A stretch of 64,000 bases of DNA from Caballeronia sp. Lep1P3 (GTDB lineage: Bacteria; Pseudomonadota; Gammaproteobacteria; Burkholderiales; Burkholderiaceae): contig NZ_CP084269.1 of assembly GCF_022879595.1 (NCBI RefSeq), positions 1-64,000 of the forward strand. The letters are read 5' to 3'. The position numbers and the translations under genes were made by a program. This document shows positions 1-8,631 of this stretch, one piece after another (the stretch's first letter is position 1; each line of letters begins with the position of its first letter). The notes under the pieces were generated by a model that did not search any database, had not been told where the DNA came from, and saw only the letters and a list, made by a program, of their open reading frames with translations.

Positions 1-1043
1 TTGCCCGCTGTGAACACGATCGCCATTCTAATGGATTGGACTTCGTGGACGAGCGAAGTCTGCGAGCTCACGCCTCGAACAGGGCCGCCAATCACTTTAA
101 CGAGCCCTTCCGAATCCTCAGCCGGATAAAGCCGGTCCGTTCCGATCGCTGACTTGCATCCTGCACTATGGCGCGCGACATCTACTCGTTCATTCGGCGC
201 CTCGCCCTTGTCGGTGTTTGGCTTGCGCTTTCGTTCTTGATTTTCACGTTGTGGTTACAGCTCTGCTGCCGAGACAGTCATGGTTGTGGCGGCAATTTCA
301 TCAGCCGCAAGTAGTCGGACCCTGCTATTTGCGGCAGTGCCTTTACTGGAAAGGTATGTCGGTCGGCGCGCGGCCCATCAAGGAGGCGGTATTCGTGGGC
401 CTAATCGGCATGGGCGCAAGCTTTGGTTGCATGCTCAACGCGCTGATCGCGCTGGCCGAAAGCGTCTCGTCGATATAAGCCGCAGCAACCCGCGAAGGGT
501 CGCCCCTTTCACTGTTATCGCATTACTGCCCAGCTCACTCTAGGATTGATGCCGGGGCGAGCGCACAGGCAAGTTGTCGGTTTTGTGCGGCAATACGAAC
601 GTTATTTCGTACACGGCGCTGGACCTCATTGCGGGCCATACTGATTCATGGAACAAGTCTTGCTCCATAGAGTTTTGGCCTCGCGTTAACGGCATAGCGC
701 TTCGCTGGCAGGCGCGTGCGGTGCTAGTGGCGGCGCAACGTGCCTATTGGCCGCCGAGACCGCGCCGTGCCACGGCCTGACGCTGCGCACCGCCACAGGC
801 CAACGTGAGGGCGTCGGTGACCGGTGGGTGCCGTTCGGCGATGACGACGTTGACTGCACTTATGTCGCCAACGTACCCCAATCGAGAGAATGCGGTCGGC
901 CCGGATCTGCTCGACCAACCGCGCATCGGCGTTCTAGGCGCAGCGCCAATATACCGTCGCCAGAATTGTCGGGCCGTCCTTTTGTTGCGGGGCTCAGGCC
1001 GGATTGAAACACTTCGCGCGTTTTCGGAAGAATTAGAGTCACA
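1..1043. other. No supported gene; possible small hydrophobic ORFs
   Basis: I see no recognisable gene before the CDF transporter. Short candidates are an ATG ORF at 168-314 (+, 48 aa) whose middle reads as one membrane segment followed by Cys residues, and the frame ending at 478, which has a hydrophobic Gly/Ala-rich tail. Neither has a clear ribosome-binding site. The longer minus-strand reading frame around 744-1583 mostly lies opposite the transporter gene and is a shadow. The stretch may be decayed mobile DNA, but nothing in it proves that. Confidence 0.4.
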
Positions 1044-2027
1044 ATGTCTGATCACGATCATCATGAGCATACGCATGACCACAGCCGTGACGCCGCCGGG
1101 CATGAACACGGCCCCGGAGGTCATCATCATCACGCCCCGCCTGCTGGGTTCGACGGAGCATTTGCGCTCGGATCGGCATTGAATGCGGGGTTCGTTGTGG
1201 CGGAAGTGGTATACGGCCTCGCCGCGCATTCCGTCGCGCTTCTGGCGGACGCTGCCCACAATCTCGGAGACGTGCTCGGCCTGCTGCTGGCATGGTGGGC
1301 CGCGTGGCTGGGGCGGCGTCATCCGACGAAAACCCGGACCTATGGCTATGGCCGCAGCTCGATTCTCGCTTCCCTGACTAATGCAGTCGTCCTGTTGGTC
1401 GGCGTCGGCGGCATTACAGTCGAAGCCGTGCGCCGCTTGGTGCAAGGGGTTCAGCCCGGTGAGGTCGGCGGCAAGACCGTCATGATCGTGGCGGCTGTGG
1501 GCATCGTCGTCAACGGCGTCACTGCGCTGTTTTTCGCCAAGGGACGCAAGGGCGATCTCAACGTAAAAGGCGCTTTCCTGCACATGGCTGCCGATGCGGC
1601 AGTATCGGCGGGGGTGGTCGTTTCGGGCCTTGTCATCCTGCTGTCCGGCTGGGCATGGCTCGACCCCATAGTGAGCCTAATCATCGCCGCGCTTATCCTT
1701 TTTTCAACGTGGGGCCTGCTCAAAGACAGCCTGAATCTCGCGCTGGACAAAGTGCCAGAAGGCGTCGATGCCGCCAAGGTTCAGGCCTTTCTCGCGGCCC
1801 TGCCAGGCATTCGAGAGGTTCATGACCTGCATATCTGGCCTCTTAGCACGACGGAAATCGCGCTGACAGCGCATCTTGTGCGGCCCCATGCCGGGACAGA
1901 CGACGCCTTCGTGCAGCATGTCTCTGATCAACTGCATGAGCAGTTCGGCATCGGTCACGCGACTTTGCAGGTCGAAGAAGGCGACCGGGCCCATGCGTGC
2001 CGGCTTGCTTCTTCAAACGTGGTTTGA
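1044..2027 (+). CDS. Cation diffusion facilitator metal efflux protein (CzcD/ZitB type)
   Basis: This inner-membrane protein of 327 aa is expected to export a divalent metal (Zn/Cd/Co class) in exchange for protons. Residues 1-33 are extremely His-rich, typical of a cytosolic metal-collecting tail. Several hydrophobic helices follow from about residue 40. The two paired metal-site motifs of the family are visible: D69 with H72-x3-D76 in the second helix, and H180-x3-D184 in the fifth. The C-terminal part (roughly 245-310) is the usual cytosolic ferredoxin-like domain, with a HDLHIW motif. It stands alone on the plus strand next to copper genes. The exact metal cannot be read from the sequence, so I give no symbol. 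It is distinct from the longer dmeF-type CDF at 47995. Confidence 0.93.
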   Translation: MSDHDHHEHTHDHSRDAAGHEHGPGGHHHHAPPAGFDGAFALGSALNAGFVVAEVVYGLAAHSVALLADAAHNLGDVLGLLLAWWAAWLGRRHPTKTRTYGYGRSSILASLTNAVVLLVGVGGITVEAVRRLVQGVQPGEVGGKTVMIVAAVGIVVNGVTALFFAKGRKGDLNVKGAFLHMAADAAVSAGVVVSGLVILLSGWAWLDPIVSLIIAALILFSTWGLLKDSLNLALDKVPEGVDAAKVQAFLAALPGIREVHDLHIWPLSTTEIALTAHLVRPHAGTDDAFVQHVSDQLHEQFGIGHATLQVEEGDRAHACRLASSNVV

Positions 2028-2214
2028 TAAGCCGAAAAAGGCCTGCAACGCGCCGTGGTCCAAGCACCATTGCTCTGGCTTTTGGTGGAATTGCTCCGAA
2101 CGAGCGGGTCTATGATCGGTCTGCTTTGCTCGAGCGACAAGGACTTCATGCTCTATTGCGAAAGCCAGTCGCCAGTTCAACATCGCCGCGCAACTGCGAC
2201 AAATCTATTGCGTA

Positions 2215-2828
2215 CTATGTATTTTCTGGCAATTCCCTCATAGAAATAGGTGAAGCATCTCGGTCCGGGCGCGTACCCGTATCGATTCTATCGAACCGGA
2301 ACCCGCCACGTTCGATCAGCGAGCGGACTGGACGGTTCAAATGACAGCCGCCACTCATGCACCGCCACGCAGGTGTCAGCCAGGCCTGCCAGCGGCGCAC
2401 GCCGGGCTCGGGCGCTAGACCGTGCTCAACGAACAGCAATCGGCCCGACGGCGCCAGCACGCGCCGGATTTCCCGCAGCGCGCTACCGACATCCTGGATC
2501 GAGCACAGCGTCCAGGTGCTTACCACCGTGTCAATGCTCTGGTCTGGAAGAGGAATGCATTCCGCCGACGCCATCAGGAAATCGACCGGTGGGCTGGCGC
2601 CCGCCGCGTGACGACGTGCCATCTCCACCAGTTCCACAGATGGCTCCAGTGCGAGAACACCACGCACGTTCTCGCCATACAACGGCAGATTCAGACCCGA
2701 GCCTGCCCCAATTTCTAGAACGCGGCCCGTTGCGGCTCCAACGACGGCCTACGGTACGGCGTCAACACTGCATTGCGCATTGCCAGATCGCACAGCCGCG
2801 GGAGTAAGCAGTGATCGTAGATGCCCAT
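2215..2828 (-). pseudogene. SAM-dependent methyltransferase (UbiE-like), frameshifted
   Basis: Two minus-strand reading frames join to make one class I methyltransferase. The first starts with ATG at 2828 behind a strong GGGAGGGG Shine-Dalgarno and runs to a TAG near 2714. The second carries the SAM-binding loop (LEIGAGSGLNLP, read through the region just upstream of 2682), the acidic LEPS strand end and a methyltransferase-11 core ending at 2215. The switch of frame lies around 2745-2750 and fits loss of one base. It follows the DUF2933 gene on the same strand, a pairing seen near copper efflux loci. A sequencing error is possible; if real, the gene is inactive. Confidence 0.72.
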
Positions 2829-2865
2829 CGATTGGTCCCCTCCCTTCAAAAAGACGTGCTAAAAA

Positions 2866-3300
2866 CTATTCATTGGTCGAGCCGCTGCGGGTGAATCCCA
2901 GTCGATCCCTTGCCGGACATCGGTTCTTACTCCGCGAAATAGCCGCGGCACGCCGTCCGCTGGCACTTGAGGGCGAAGGCTCATGACTGCGGCCACGGCA
3001 GCCGAACGTCGATCCGTCGGAACCCAGCCGAGTGACCGTGGCTTCCGCCGCCGGTCCGCGTTTTGTATGCAGATCGCCGGAACGCACACGGCCCTTTTCG
3101 GTCTCCGGCGACGCAGCTGGTTCGCTGTGCGAATTCACGCTTATCATCATGATGAGCATCGACAGCGGACACAGCAGGAACAGCAGGAAGGGGCCGGCAC
3201 TCACGATGAGCGCGCGAAGCTGTGGGAGCACAACATAGGCCGTCGCAAGGGCGAGCAGCGCTAGGGTGCCCGTAGCAAGCATGGTTTTTGTGCATTTCAT
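2866..3300 (-). CDS. DUF2933-type small membrane protein with long C-terminal extension
   Basis: The first 55 residues hold one or two membrane segments and the FLLFLLCPLSMLIMM stretch typical of DUF2933 proteins, which accompany heavy-metal and copper efflux genes. Function of the family is unknown. The start at 3300 follows GGAAACATC, a usable ribosome-binding site. At 144 aa it is longer than the usual 70-90 aa. The residues after about 60 are low in recognisable structure and rich in Arg and Ser, so the original stop may have been lost by mutation. It sits between the Met-rich protein gene and the broken methyltransferase, all on the minus strand. Confidence 0.6.
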   Translation of the reverse strand: MKCTKTMLATGTLALLALATAYVVLPQLRALIVSAGPFLLFLLCPLSMLIMMISVNSHSEPAASPETEKGRVRSGDLHTKRGPAAEATVTRLGSDGSTFGCRGRSHEPSPSSASGRRAAAISRSKNRCPARDRLGFTRSGSTNE

Positions 3301-3348
3301 GATGTTTCCTTGGAATCCGAGAGTTGATGGAGGCGCATGGTCGCCCGG

Positions 3349-3666
3349 TTATTTCGTTGGCGTCGTCTGAATCTTGTCGGCGTACTTAAGCATGATGTCG
3401 CCCATCGCCTTCATCATTTCGCCGTGCATCTGCATCGCGAGCTTTTCGTTGCCGGGCGGCAATTGACCCATCATCATGGGGCAGCCCTGCATCATCGCTG
3501 CGCCCATCATGTGATCGTTCATCATCTGGCCGCCCATCATCGACGGGCCGTGCACGTCCGACCGAGGCGGGGTCGATGGGTGCGAATCGGCCGCGATGCT
3601 TAAACCGTTCGCGGCCAGCAAAGAGGTAACGAGCAACGGCATTACAACAAAGCGTCTGGCATTCAT
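3349..3666 (-). CDS. Methionine-rich secreted protein, putative periplasmic copper binder
   Basis: A 105-aa protein beginning with a standard Sec signal peptide (hydrophobic core, likely cut near residue 26 after ALS-type small residues). The mature part contains many Met and some His in MMGG, MMND, HMMG, MMQG and MMMG clusters, a pattern used by periplasmic proteins to bind Cu(I). The ATG at 3666 follows AGGATACGCC, a fair Shine-Dalgarno. It is first of a minus-strand group with the DUF2933 gene (49 bases downstream). I do not recognise a named family, so the copper role is inference from Met content and context. Confidence 0.65.
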   Translation of the reverse strand: MNARRFVVMPLLVTSLLAANGLSIAADSHPSTPPRSDVHGPSMMGGQMMNDHMMGAAMMQGCPMMMGQLPPGNEKLAMQMHGEMMKAMGDIMLKYADKIQTTPTK

Positions 3667-3810
3667 GGCGTATCCTTTCTATCGAAGGTGTGACGATGCA
3701 TCCAGTTCACCCTGCGGTCATTGCAGGTCATTGCGAAATCGTTAAACCGATGTGTCATGGCGAGCACGATCGAACCGTAACTGCGGTTCAGATCGGGAGG
3801 CAGTGGGAAC

Positions 3811-4173
3811 TTAGAGCGCTTGCGGCGGGCGTTGAGGCAGCTCGGGAATGAACTGCGATATCAGTAGGGTGTTGTGGTGCGCGTATGTAGTTGAAGCTAT
3901 TGCGGGAACAGGCACGGACGTCGCTGCAGGAAGCGCGAACATGACGCAGGACAGCGCACCCGCGCAGCTTTGACAGGTGGGCTGATGGTGCTGCGCCGCC
4001 CCCGCTGCCGCGGCATGCATGTCGACCATCGGCGTCGTGCCTTGGTGCGACGCGAGTTGCGAAGTGACGACTGGCGACGCGTGATGCGGACAAAGCAGCG
4101 CGGGCGCGGCGAAGCCCGAGAGGGGCAGCCACGCGATCAGAAAACTCAGCACTAGTTTGACGATCCGTCTCAC
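3811..4173 (-). CDS. Small secreted Cys/His protein with RPP tail, coupled to cueR
   Basis: The GTG start at 4173 overlaps the TGA stop of cueR in a GTGA arrangement, with GGAGGG just upstream, so translation is probably coupled. The 120-aa product starts with a signal peptide (basic MRRIVK, then a hydrophobic core). The mature part has scattered His and a CQSC pair, and the C-terminus ends in ISQFIPELPQRPPQAL. A clear paralogue is encoded at 4968 on the other strand (ISQY..PE.PQRPP), and two more distant proteins in the window share the RPP tail. Function is unknown; coupling to cueR suggests a copper-stress role in the periplasm. Confidence 0.7.
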   Translation of the reverse strand: MRRIVKLVLSFLIAWLPLSGFAAPALLCPHHASPVVTSQLASHQGTTPMVDMHAAAAGAAQHHQPTCQSCAGALSCVMFALPAATSVPVPAIASTTYAHHNTLLISQFIPELPQRPPQAL

Positions 4174-4661
4174 GATCTTCCCTCCGTCTTGCGCGGCGAC
4201 GCTCGGCTGTGCGAGTTCGACGTAGGCGGTATCGAAGGATGCACGGGTTGACGTGCGAGCCGCCGAACGTCTTGATCGCCGCCAATTGATTCGAAAATCG
4301 GGCACGCCGGGCGCGCATCGCCTGTGCAATGGCTGGCAAGGTAAGCGAGCGCGCCACGCATCTCTAGGAGTTCCGCGATTCGTGCGTCGAGTTCGGCGAC
4401 GTGCTGCATGGCAATCTTCTTGACCTCCGCGCTTGCGCGATCGCGGTCTCGCCAGAGTGCGAGCAGGCATCGAATCTGTTCGACCGGAAAGCCGAGCGTG
4501 CGCGCTTGATGAACGAAGCGCAATACCTGGACATCGCCTCCCTCGTACATCCGGTATCCCCCTCCGGTCCGTCCGGCAGCCTGGAGGAGATCGATACTCT
4601 CGTAGTAGCGGATCATCTTGGGGGAGACCCCCGACGCGCTGGCTGCCTGCCCAATATTCAT
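4170..4661 (-). CDS. cueR: Cu(I)-responsive MerR-family regulator
   Basis: A 163-aa MerR-family activator. The N-terminal winged helix-turn-helix begins MNIGQAA and contains the IRYYE motif. A dimerisation helix follows, then the metal loop with C112 and C120 separated by seven residues and followed by P, the same spacing as in E. coli CueR. The tail after residue 125 is longer than in CueR of enterics. The start at 4661 gives the family's standard N-terminus. The gene is expected to activate copper export and oxidase genes on Cu(I) binding. A matching MerR-type promoter lies upstream on the same strand at 4813-4843, and another precedes the copper ATPase at 35649. Confidence 0.92.
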   Translation of the reverse strand: MNIGQAASASGVSPKMIRYYESIDLLQAAGRTGGGYRMYEGGDVQVLRFVHQARTLGFPVEQIRCLLALWRDRDRASAEVKKIAMQHVAELDARIAELLEMRGALAYLASHCTGDARPACPIFESIGGDQDVRRLARQPVHPSIPPTSNSHSRASPRKTEGRS

Positions 4662-4812
4662 GGCACATCTCGCAATTTCAGCACTCTCACGTCCGCGACG
4701 CCGCGATACGGGCTTCGTCGTGTTCCGTGAACGGGATGCCTCACATTCGTACGATTTCAATTTAGACGATCCAATGATGGCAACGTCAAGGCCTTTCGCC
4801 GAAGCCCGACTC

Positions 4813-4843
4813 AATATAGACCTTCCAACGATCGGAAGGTCAA
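4813..4843 (-). promoter_or_regulatory. CueR-type promoter/operator with 19-bp spacer
   Basis: Read on the minus strand, TTGACC (4843-4838) and TATATT (4818-4813) are separated by 19 bp, the over-long spacing typical of MerR-family targets. Within it lies the perfect dyad ACCTTCC-N7-GGAAGGT (4820-4840), identical in arms and spacing to known CueR operators. The promoter fires toward cueR, 152 bases away, so autoregulation of cueR and the coupled small protein is likely. Confidence 0.88.
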
Positions 4844-4967
4844 GATGCGATGCGATGAAGTTCTGCGCATCTTCGCAAGCAAGGAAGAACGTCGCGCAGG
4901 GAAAAATGATGTTGAACGCAGGGTGGCCGCCATGACGGCATCGAGCTGCCTCGCCTATACTGAATTT

Positions 4968-5312
4968 ATGAAATCCCTGACCCGACTCGTCGCGATCATG
5001 CTGATCGCATGGTTGCCAGTTTTTGGTTACCCTGCGACGAGCTGGGCCTGTCCGGCTATGTCTTCCACATCCGCGGTCCGAGTGCAGCACCATTACAAAG
5101 GGACGGCATGTGAAACGCGTGACTCAAAGGAGCACACTGCAGCTTCCGGTACGGCGTGTCACGCCGGGCTGCCCTGTGCAATGCCTTTTGTTGCATCCCT
5201 GCCGCTGACGTTCATTTCCCTCGCCACGCCAAGCCCCTACGCTTCCGTGAATCGTGTCCTGATCTCCCAGTACGCACCGGAACCGCCCCAACGCCCCCCG
5301 AAAGTGAGCTGA
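4968..5312 (+). CDS. Small secreted Cys/His protein with RPP tail (paralogue)
   Basis: A 114-aa protein with a signal peptide (basic MKSLTR, then a hydrophobic segment ending near YPATSWA). The mature region contains several Cys (ACPAM, ACET, ACHAG, PCAM) and His residues. The C-terminal ISQYAPEPPQRPPKVS matches the tail of the protein encoded at 3811-4173. The start ATG at 4968 places the signal peptide at the N-terminus; the upstream in-frame sequence is not protein-like, and the ribosome-binding site is weak. It is divergent from cueR. No known function can be named. Confidence 0.6.
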   Translation: MKSLTRLVAIMLIAWLPVFGYPATSWACPAMSSTSAVRVQHHYKGTACETRDSKEHTAASGTACHAGLPCAMPFVASLPLTFISLATPSPYASVNRVLISQYAPEPPQRPPKVS

Positions 5313-5558
5313 TTTCCGCCGACTTCGACGCCGGTCCGTCGCGGTGTGCTTCCGCTCGACCTCGTGAAAGCGCGCCCCTTCGCTGTGACATGCCGGATAA
5401 CGGAACCGATGGCTCGGGCGCCAAAGCGCAAGACCCATTTCGAGGCGTTCGGCGAACTCGCTCGACATCACTGCATGAATGACCGCGACGGTTGCGCTCA
5501 TTGACGCTTGATGCCCGCCTTACCGTGGCGCGGTAGTGCTTTGCCGTAGGGGATTGAA

Positions 5559-6116
5559 ATGAAACACCGCCAAGCTGATCGGGCAACATCAGAGTGCGGG
5601 CGCCTCGGCGTCTCAGGCCACATCGACCGGAAACGTCGACGCATCCTGTTCTGGCTCGTGCCAACGGCGCTGGCAGCGGGCGCATCGTCCATCTTGTTTG
5701 AAATGGTCTCATCGAGGCACTCCCACGCCCATGCCACTGCGCAGGCATCTTCGACGAGCACCTCGACCTGGCGCGTCGGCATGTTGCGGTCTAATGGATT
5801 GCGCATCATCCCCAGCGGGCGCAACGATGCTTCGCACGTACTCGCGCCCGAGCAGTTCCCCGACCCCGAAACGCGCCATGCGTACTGAGTGGCCACGCAG
5901 ATTCCCGCCACGCTCAACCAGCTGTATTGCTGGTGCGGTTGTGAAAATACCGGCGAGCATCGCTCGAACCTCCAGTGCTTCGAGGACAAGATGGCCGTCA
6001 CGTGCGCCGTCTGCCGTGGGACAGCGGAGATCGCGTTCGCCATGACGCGCGAGGGCGTCACCGATGCGGGGCGGATTCAGGCGGCCGTCGATGCAAAGTG
6101 GGCGCCGAAAGGATAG
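5559..6116 (+). pseudogene. PCYCGC-type Cys-rich protein interrupted by an in-frame TGA
   Basis: The frame from ATG 5559 encodes an N-terminal membrane segment (after a RKRRR stretch) and a His-containing linker. It meets TGA at 5886-5888 and then continues in the very same frame to 6116. The second part carries the core YCWCGC...CFED...CAVC of the PCYCGC family, thought to bind metal or a cofactor at the cell envelope. The text on both sides of the stop (DPETRHAY / VATQIPATLNQ) reads continuously, so a single codon change explains the break. A GTG directly after the stop (5889) could restart translation, giving a 75-aa product without its membrane anchor. It lies upstream of a multicopper oxidase gene. 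Confidence 0.75.
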
Positions 6117-6194
6117 TGGGAATCGGTCGAGCTGCCCACTTCATGACTGGCCGGCCCTTGTACTGATGGGCGCCTCATGCCACGGAGATGAACG

Positions 6195-7841
6195 ATGACA
6201 ACCGTCCACCGTCTCACCCGCCGGACGCTCCTGCGGGCGTCGCTCGCCTCAGCCGTGATTGCCGTCGGCACACGGCCACCTGCGTCGTTTTTGTTGTCGG
6301 ATGCGCGTGCCGCCGGTCAGTCTTTCGTACCTGATGTGTCGATCGAACTGCACGCTCAGCCAGATCGGCTGAACCTGCTGTCCGGTTCCGCGACGCGCGT
6401 GTGGCGTTATGACGGCAAGGTCGTGCAGGGCGATCCGCGCGTCCTGTCTTTTCTCTCCGATGGCTACGCACCCGTGGTGCGCGTGCGCCGCGGCCAGAAA
6501 GTGCGGATCGAATTCGTCAATGACCTGCCGGAACCGACGATCGTCCACTGGCACGGTCTGCTCGTCCCCGCCTCGATGGACGGGCATCCGCGCAACGCGA
6601 TTGCCACGAAGCAGCGCTACGTGTACGAATTCGACGTCCTGAACCGCGCGGGAACCTACTGGTTCCACGCCCATCCGGACGGCCGCACGGGTGCACAAAT
6701 CTATCAAGGCCAGGCAGGGTCCATCCTCGTCGAAGACGACGAGGATGCGGCGCTCGCATTGCCCAGTGGCATATACGACGTGCCATTGATGATCCAGGAC
6801 CGCAACATCGACAGCGACAATCAGTTCGTCTATCTGACGCAGCGAGCCGGCGGAATGATGGGCGGTCGAGGCATGATGGGCGGGGGAATGATGGGACGCG
6901 GCATGATGAACGGCGCCCCCGGCGCAGGCCTGTCCGGGGGCAACATGGACGACATGATGACGCGGATGATGGGCTTCCTCGGCGACCGGATCCTCGTCAA
7001 CGGACGTCCGGACTATGTGCTCCCGGTCGCCACGCGCGCATACCGGCTGCGGCTCCTTAATGCATCCAATAGCCGCGTCTACAAGCTCGCATGGCGCAAC
7101 GGTTCACGTTTGACCGTGATCGGCACGGACGGTGGCTTGCTCGAGAGGCCACTCCGGCGCAGCTACGTTGCGCTGGCGCCGGCCGAGCGACTCGACCTAT
7201 GGGTCGACTTCAGCGGCAAGCCCACCGGAACCGTCCTGACGCTCGAAAGCCAGGCGTTCGCGGGTGACGTCGCGATGGGCGGGATGATGACGCGGACTGC
7301 GCTGCCGATGGGGGAGCGCTTTCCGGTGCTGACGGTTAAGGTCACCCGGCCCGAACGCGTGAGCGATGCGTTGCCCGCGACGTTGGCCAAAATCCCCACG
7401 GCCCGTGCGCGTGATGCGAGCAACTTCATGCGGCCGAGATCCTTTGGCATCACGATGGGTATGATGACGTGGGGTATCGACGGGCGCCAGTTCGAGATGG
7501 ACGGGGTATCGCCGGCGGAGACCGTCAAGGCCGGAACGACCGAAGTCTGGGAATTTCGCAACGACGAATCGATGATGCTGATGGCGCATGCATTTCACGT
7601 GCATGGCGTGCAGTTCCGCGTGCTCGAGCGCACCGTCAGCGCGGATCTCGCGGATGCACGTCGCACGCTATCGGACGGCTACGTTGACGATGGATGGAAG
7701 GACACCGTGCTCATGATGCCGGGCGAGCGCGTGCGCCCGCTCGTCCATTTCGGCGAGCGCACCGGTCTGTTCCTGTACCACTGCCACATGCTCGAGCACG
7801 AGGACTCGGGATTGATGCGCAACTATCTCGTCGAGCGTTAG
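6195..7841 (+). CDS. Multicopper oxidase (CueO/laccase-like), Tat-exported
   Basis: A 548-aa periplasmic oxidase expected to oxidise Cu(I) to the less toxic Cu(II). The N-terminus has a Tat motif (R9 R10 with TLLR) followed by a hydrophobic core. The four copper-binding motifs are present in order: HWHG near residue 118, HAHP near 156, HAFHVHG near 465 and a final YHCHMLEHEDSGLM near 528-541. A Met/Gly-rich insertion of about 40 residues (near 215-260, repeated MMGG and MMGR) resembles the methionine segment of CueO and may bind Cu(I). The start follows GGAG at a good distance. The HiPIP gene lies 49 bases downstream and the broken PCYCGC gene upstream. Confidence 0.93.
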   Translation: MTTVHRLTRRTLLRASLASAVIAVGTRPPASFLLSDARAAGQSFVPDVSIELHAQPDRLNLLSGSATRVWRYDGKVVQGDPRVLSFLSDGYAPVVRVRRGQKVRIEFVNDLPEPTIVHWHGLLVPASMDGHPRNAIATKQRYVYEFDVLNRAGTYWFHAHPDGRTGAQIYQGQAGSILVEDDEDAALALPSGIYDVPLMIQDRNIDSDNQFVYLTQRAGGMMGGRGMMGGGMMGRGMMNGAPGAGLSGGNMDDMMTRMMGFLGDRILVNGRPDYVLPVATRAYRLRLLNASNSRVYKLAWRNGSRLTVIGTDGGLLERPLRRSYVALAPAERLDLWVDFSGKPTGTVLTLESQAFAGDVAMGGMMTRTALPMGERFPVLTVKVTRPERVSDALPATLAKIPTARARDASNFMRPRSFGITMGMMTWGIDGRQFEMDGVSPAETVKAGTTEVWEFRNDESMMLMAHAFHVHGVQFRVLERTVSADLADARRTLSDGYVDDGWKDTVLMMPGERVRPLVHFGERTGLFLYHCHMLEHEDSGLMRNYLVER

Positions 7842-7890
7842 CGGAGCCATCCGCCCCGGCGAATCGATGTAACACCAATGGATGTCAGCC

Positions 7891-8202
7891 ATGAAGATCA
7901 CCCGTCGTACATTCATTTCGGTCGCCGCCGGACTCGCCTCATTGGCGACGTTGGGCCGCCACGCCCATGCGGATTCCGGTGTCGTAGAGGAAAGCGACGC
8001 GAACGCCGTCGCGCTCGGCTACAAAAGGGATGCGAGCCAGGTCGACAAGACGAAGTTTCCGAAGTTTCAGGCGGGGCAGGCCTGCGCGAGTTGCCAGCTC
8101 TTTCAGGGCAAGGCGGGTGACGCCATGGCGCCATGCACCATCTTCGGCGGCAAGCAGGTCAGCGCGAAAGGCTGGTGCAGTGCGTATATGAAAAGAACCT
8201 GA
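7891..8202 (+). CDS. High-potential iron-sulfur protein (HiPIP), Tat-exported
   Basis: A 103-aa soluble electron carrier of the periplasm. The start at 7891 places RRTF, a Tat motif, right at the N-terminus; an alternative ATG lies three codons upstream. After the signal peptide (ending near HAHA) the mature protein shows the HiPIP cysteine pattern C-x2-C, about 15 residues to a third Cys (APC), then about 14 to the last (GWC), which hold the [4Fe-4S] cluster. It directly follows the multicopper oxidase gene. A role as electron partner of that oxidase or in respiration is only inferred. Confidence 0.9.
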   Translation: MKITRRTFISVAAGLASLATLGRHAHADSGVVEESDANAVALGYKRDASQVDKTKFPKFQAGQACASCQLFQGKAGDAMAPCTIFGGKQVSAKGWCSAYMKRT

Positions 8203-8227
8203 CCATTCAGCCTATCGCGAGCAGATC

Positions 8228-8545
8228 ATGGAAGCACAGTGCGTTGTCGCGATCGTTCGGCCGGAAACCCTTGATGCGCTCGAGAAAGAGATCCACGCCA
8301 TCGATACGCATGGCGTCACGATCACGCGGGTGAAGGGATTCGGTGCCCATCTGAATCCCTATGCGGACCATTGGGAAACCGAACACCTGAAGATCGAGAT
8401 CTTTACGCGGGCGTCGGACGTTGATGCACTCGTCGACGCGATCATGAGAGTGACGCATGTTGGCGCGCCGGGCGACGGCATCGTTGCAGTCATGCCAGTC
8501 GCCGGCTTCTACAGCATCCATTCGATGAAGCAGGTCGCGCCTTGA
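8228..8545 (+). CDS. PII-like protein near an RND metal efflux operon
   Basis: A 105-aa protein with the PII ferredoxin-like fold pattern: an initial VVAIVRPETLDALEKEI strand-helix, a loop in place of the T-loop, and a glycine-rich PGDGIVAVMPV end. The T-loop region (GFGAHLNPYADHWET) lacks the conserved Tyr modified in GlnB/GlnK, so nitrogen control is unlikely. A separate PII group (PII-NG) has been described next to CusABC-type heavy-metal efflux genes, and here the cus operon lies convergently downstream. It follows the HiPIP gene by 25 bases and is probably cotranscribed with it. The ligand is unknown. Confidence 0.75.
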   Translation: MEAQCVVAIVRPETLDALEKEIHAIDTHGVTITRVKGFGAHLNPYADHWETEHLKIEIFTRASDVDALVDAIMRVTHVGAPGDGIVAVMPVAGFYSIHSMKQVAP

Positions 8546-8631
8546 CCTGCTTAACCGGGTAACGCGTCCTTCAGATCGCGTGCCCGGTCGATTTTTCGGC
8601 CGAACACAGCGCGTCGATGCCCGCGCTGAGC

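Noticed and set aside
744..1583. 279-aa minus-strand open frame
   Set aside because: Most of it lies opposite the CDF transporter gene and its composition is that of an antisense shadow.
5886..5888. In-frame TGA as a selenocysteine codon
   Set aside because: The stop lies outside the Cys motif, no hairpin typical of a bacterial SECIS is obvious just downstream, and the position does not align with a catalytic Cys. A simple nonsense mutation is more likely.
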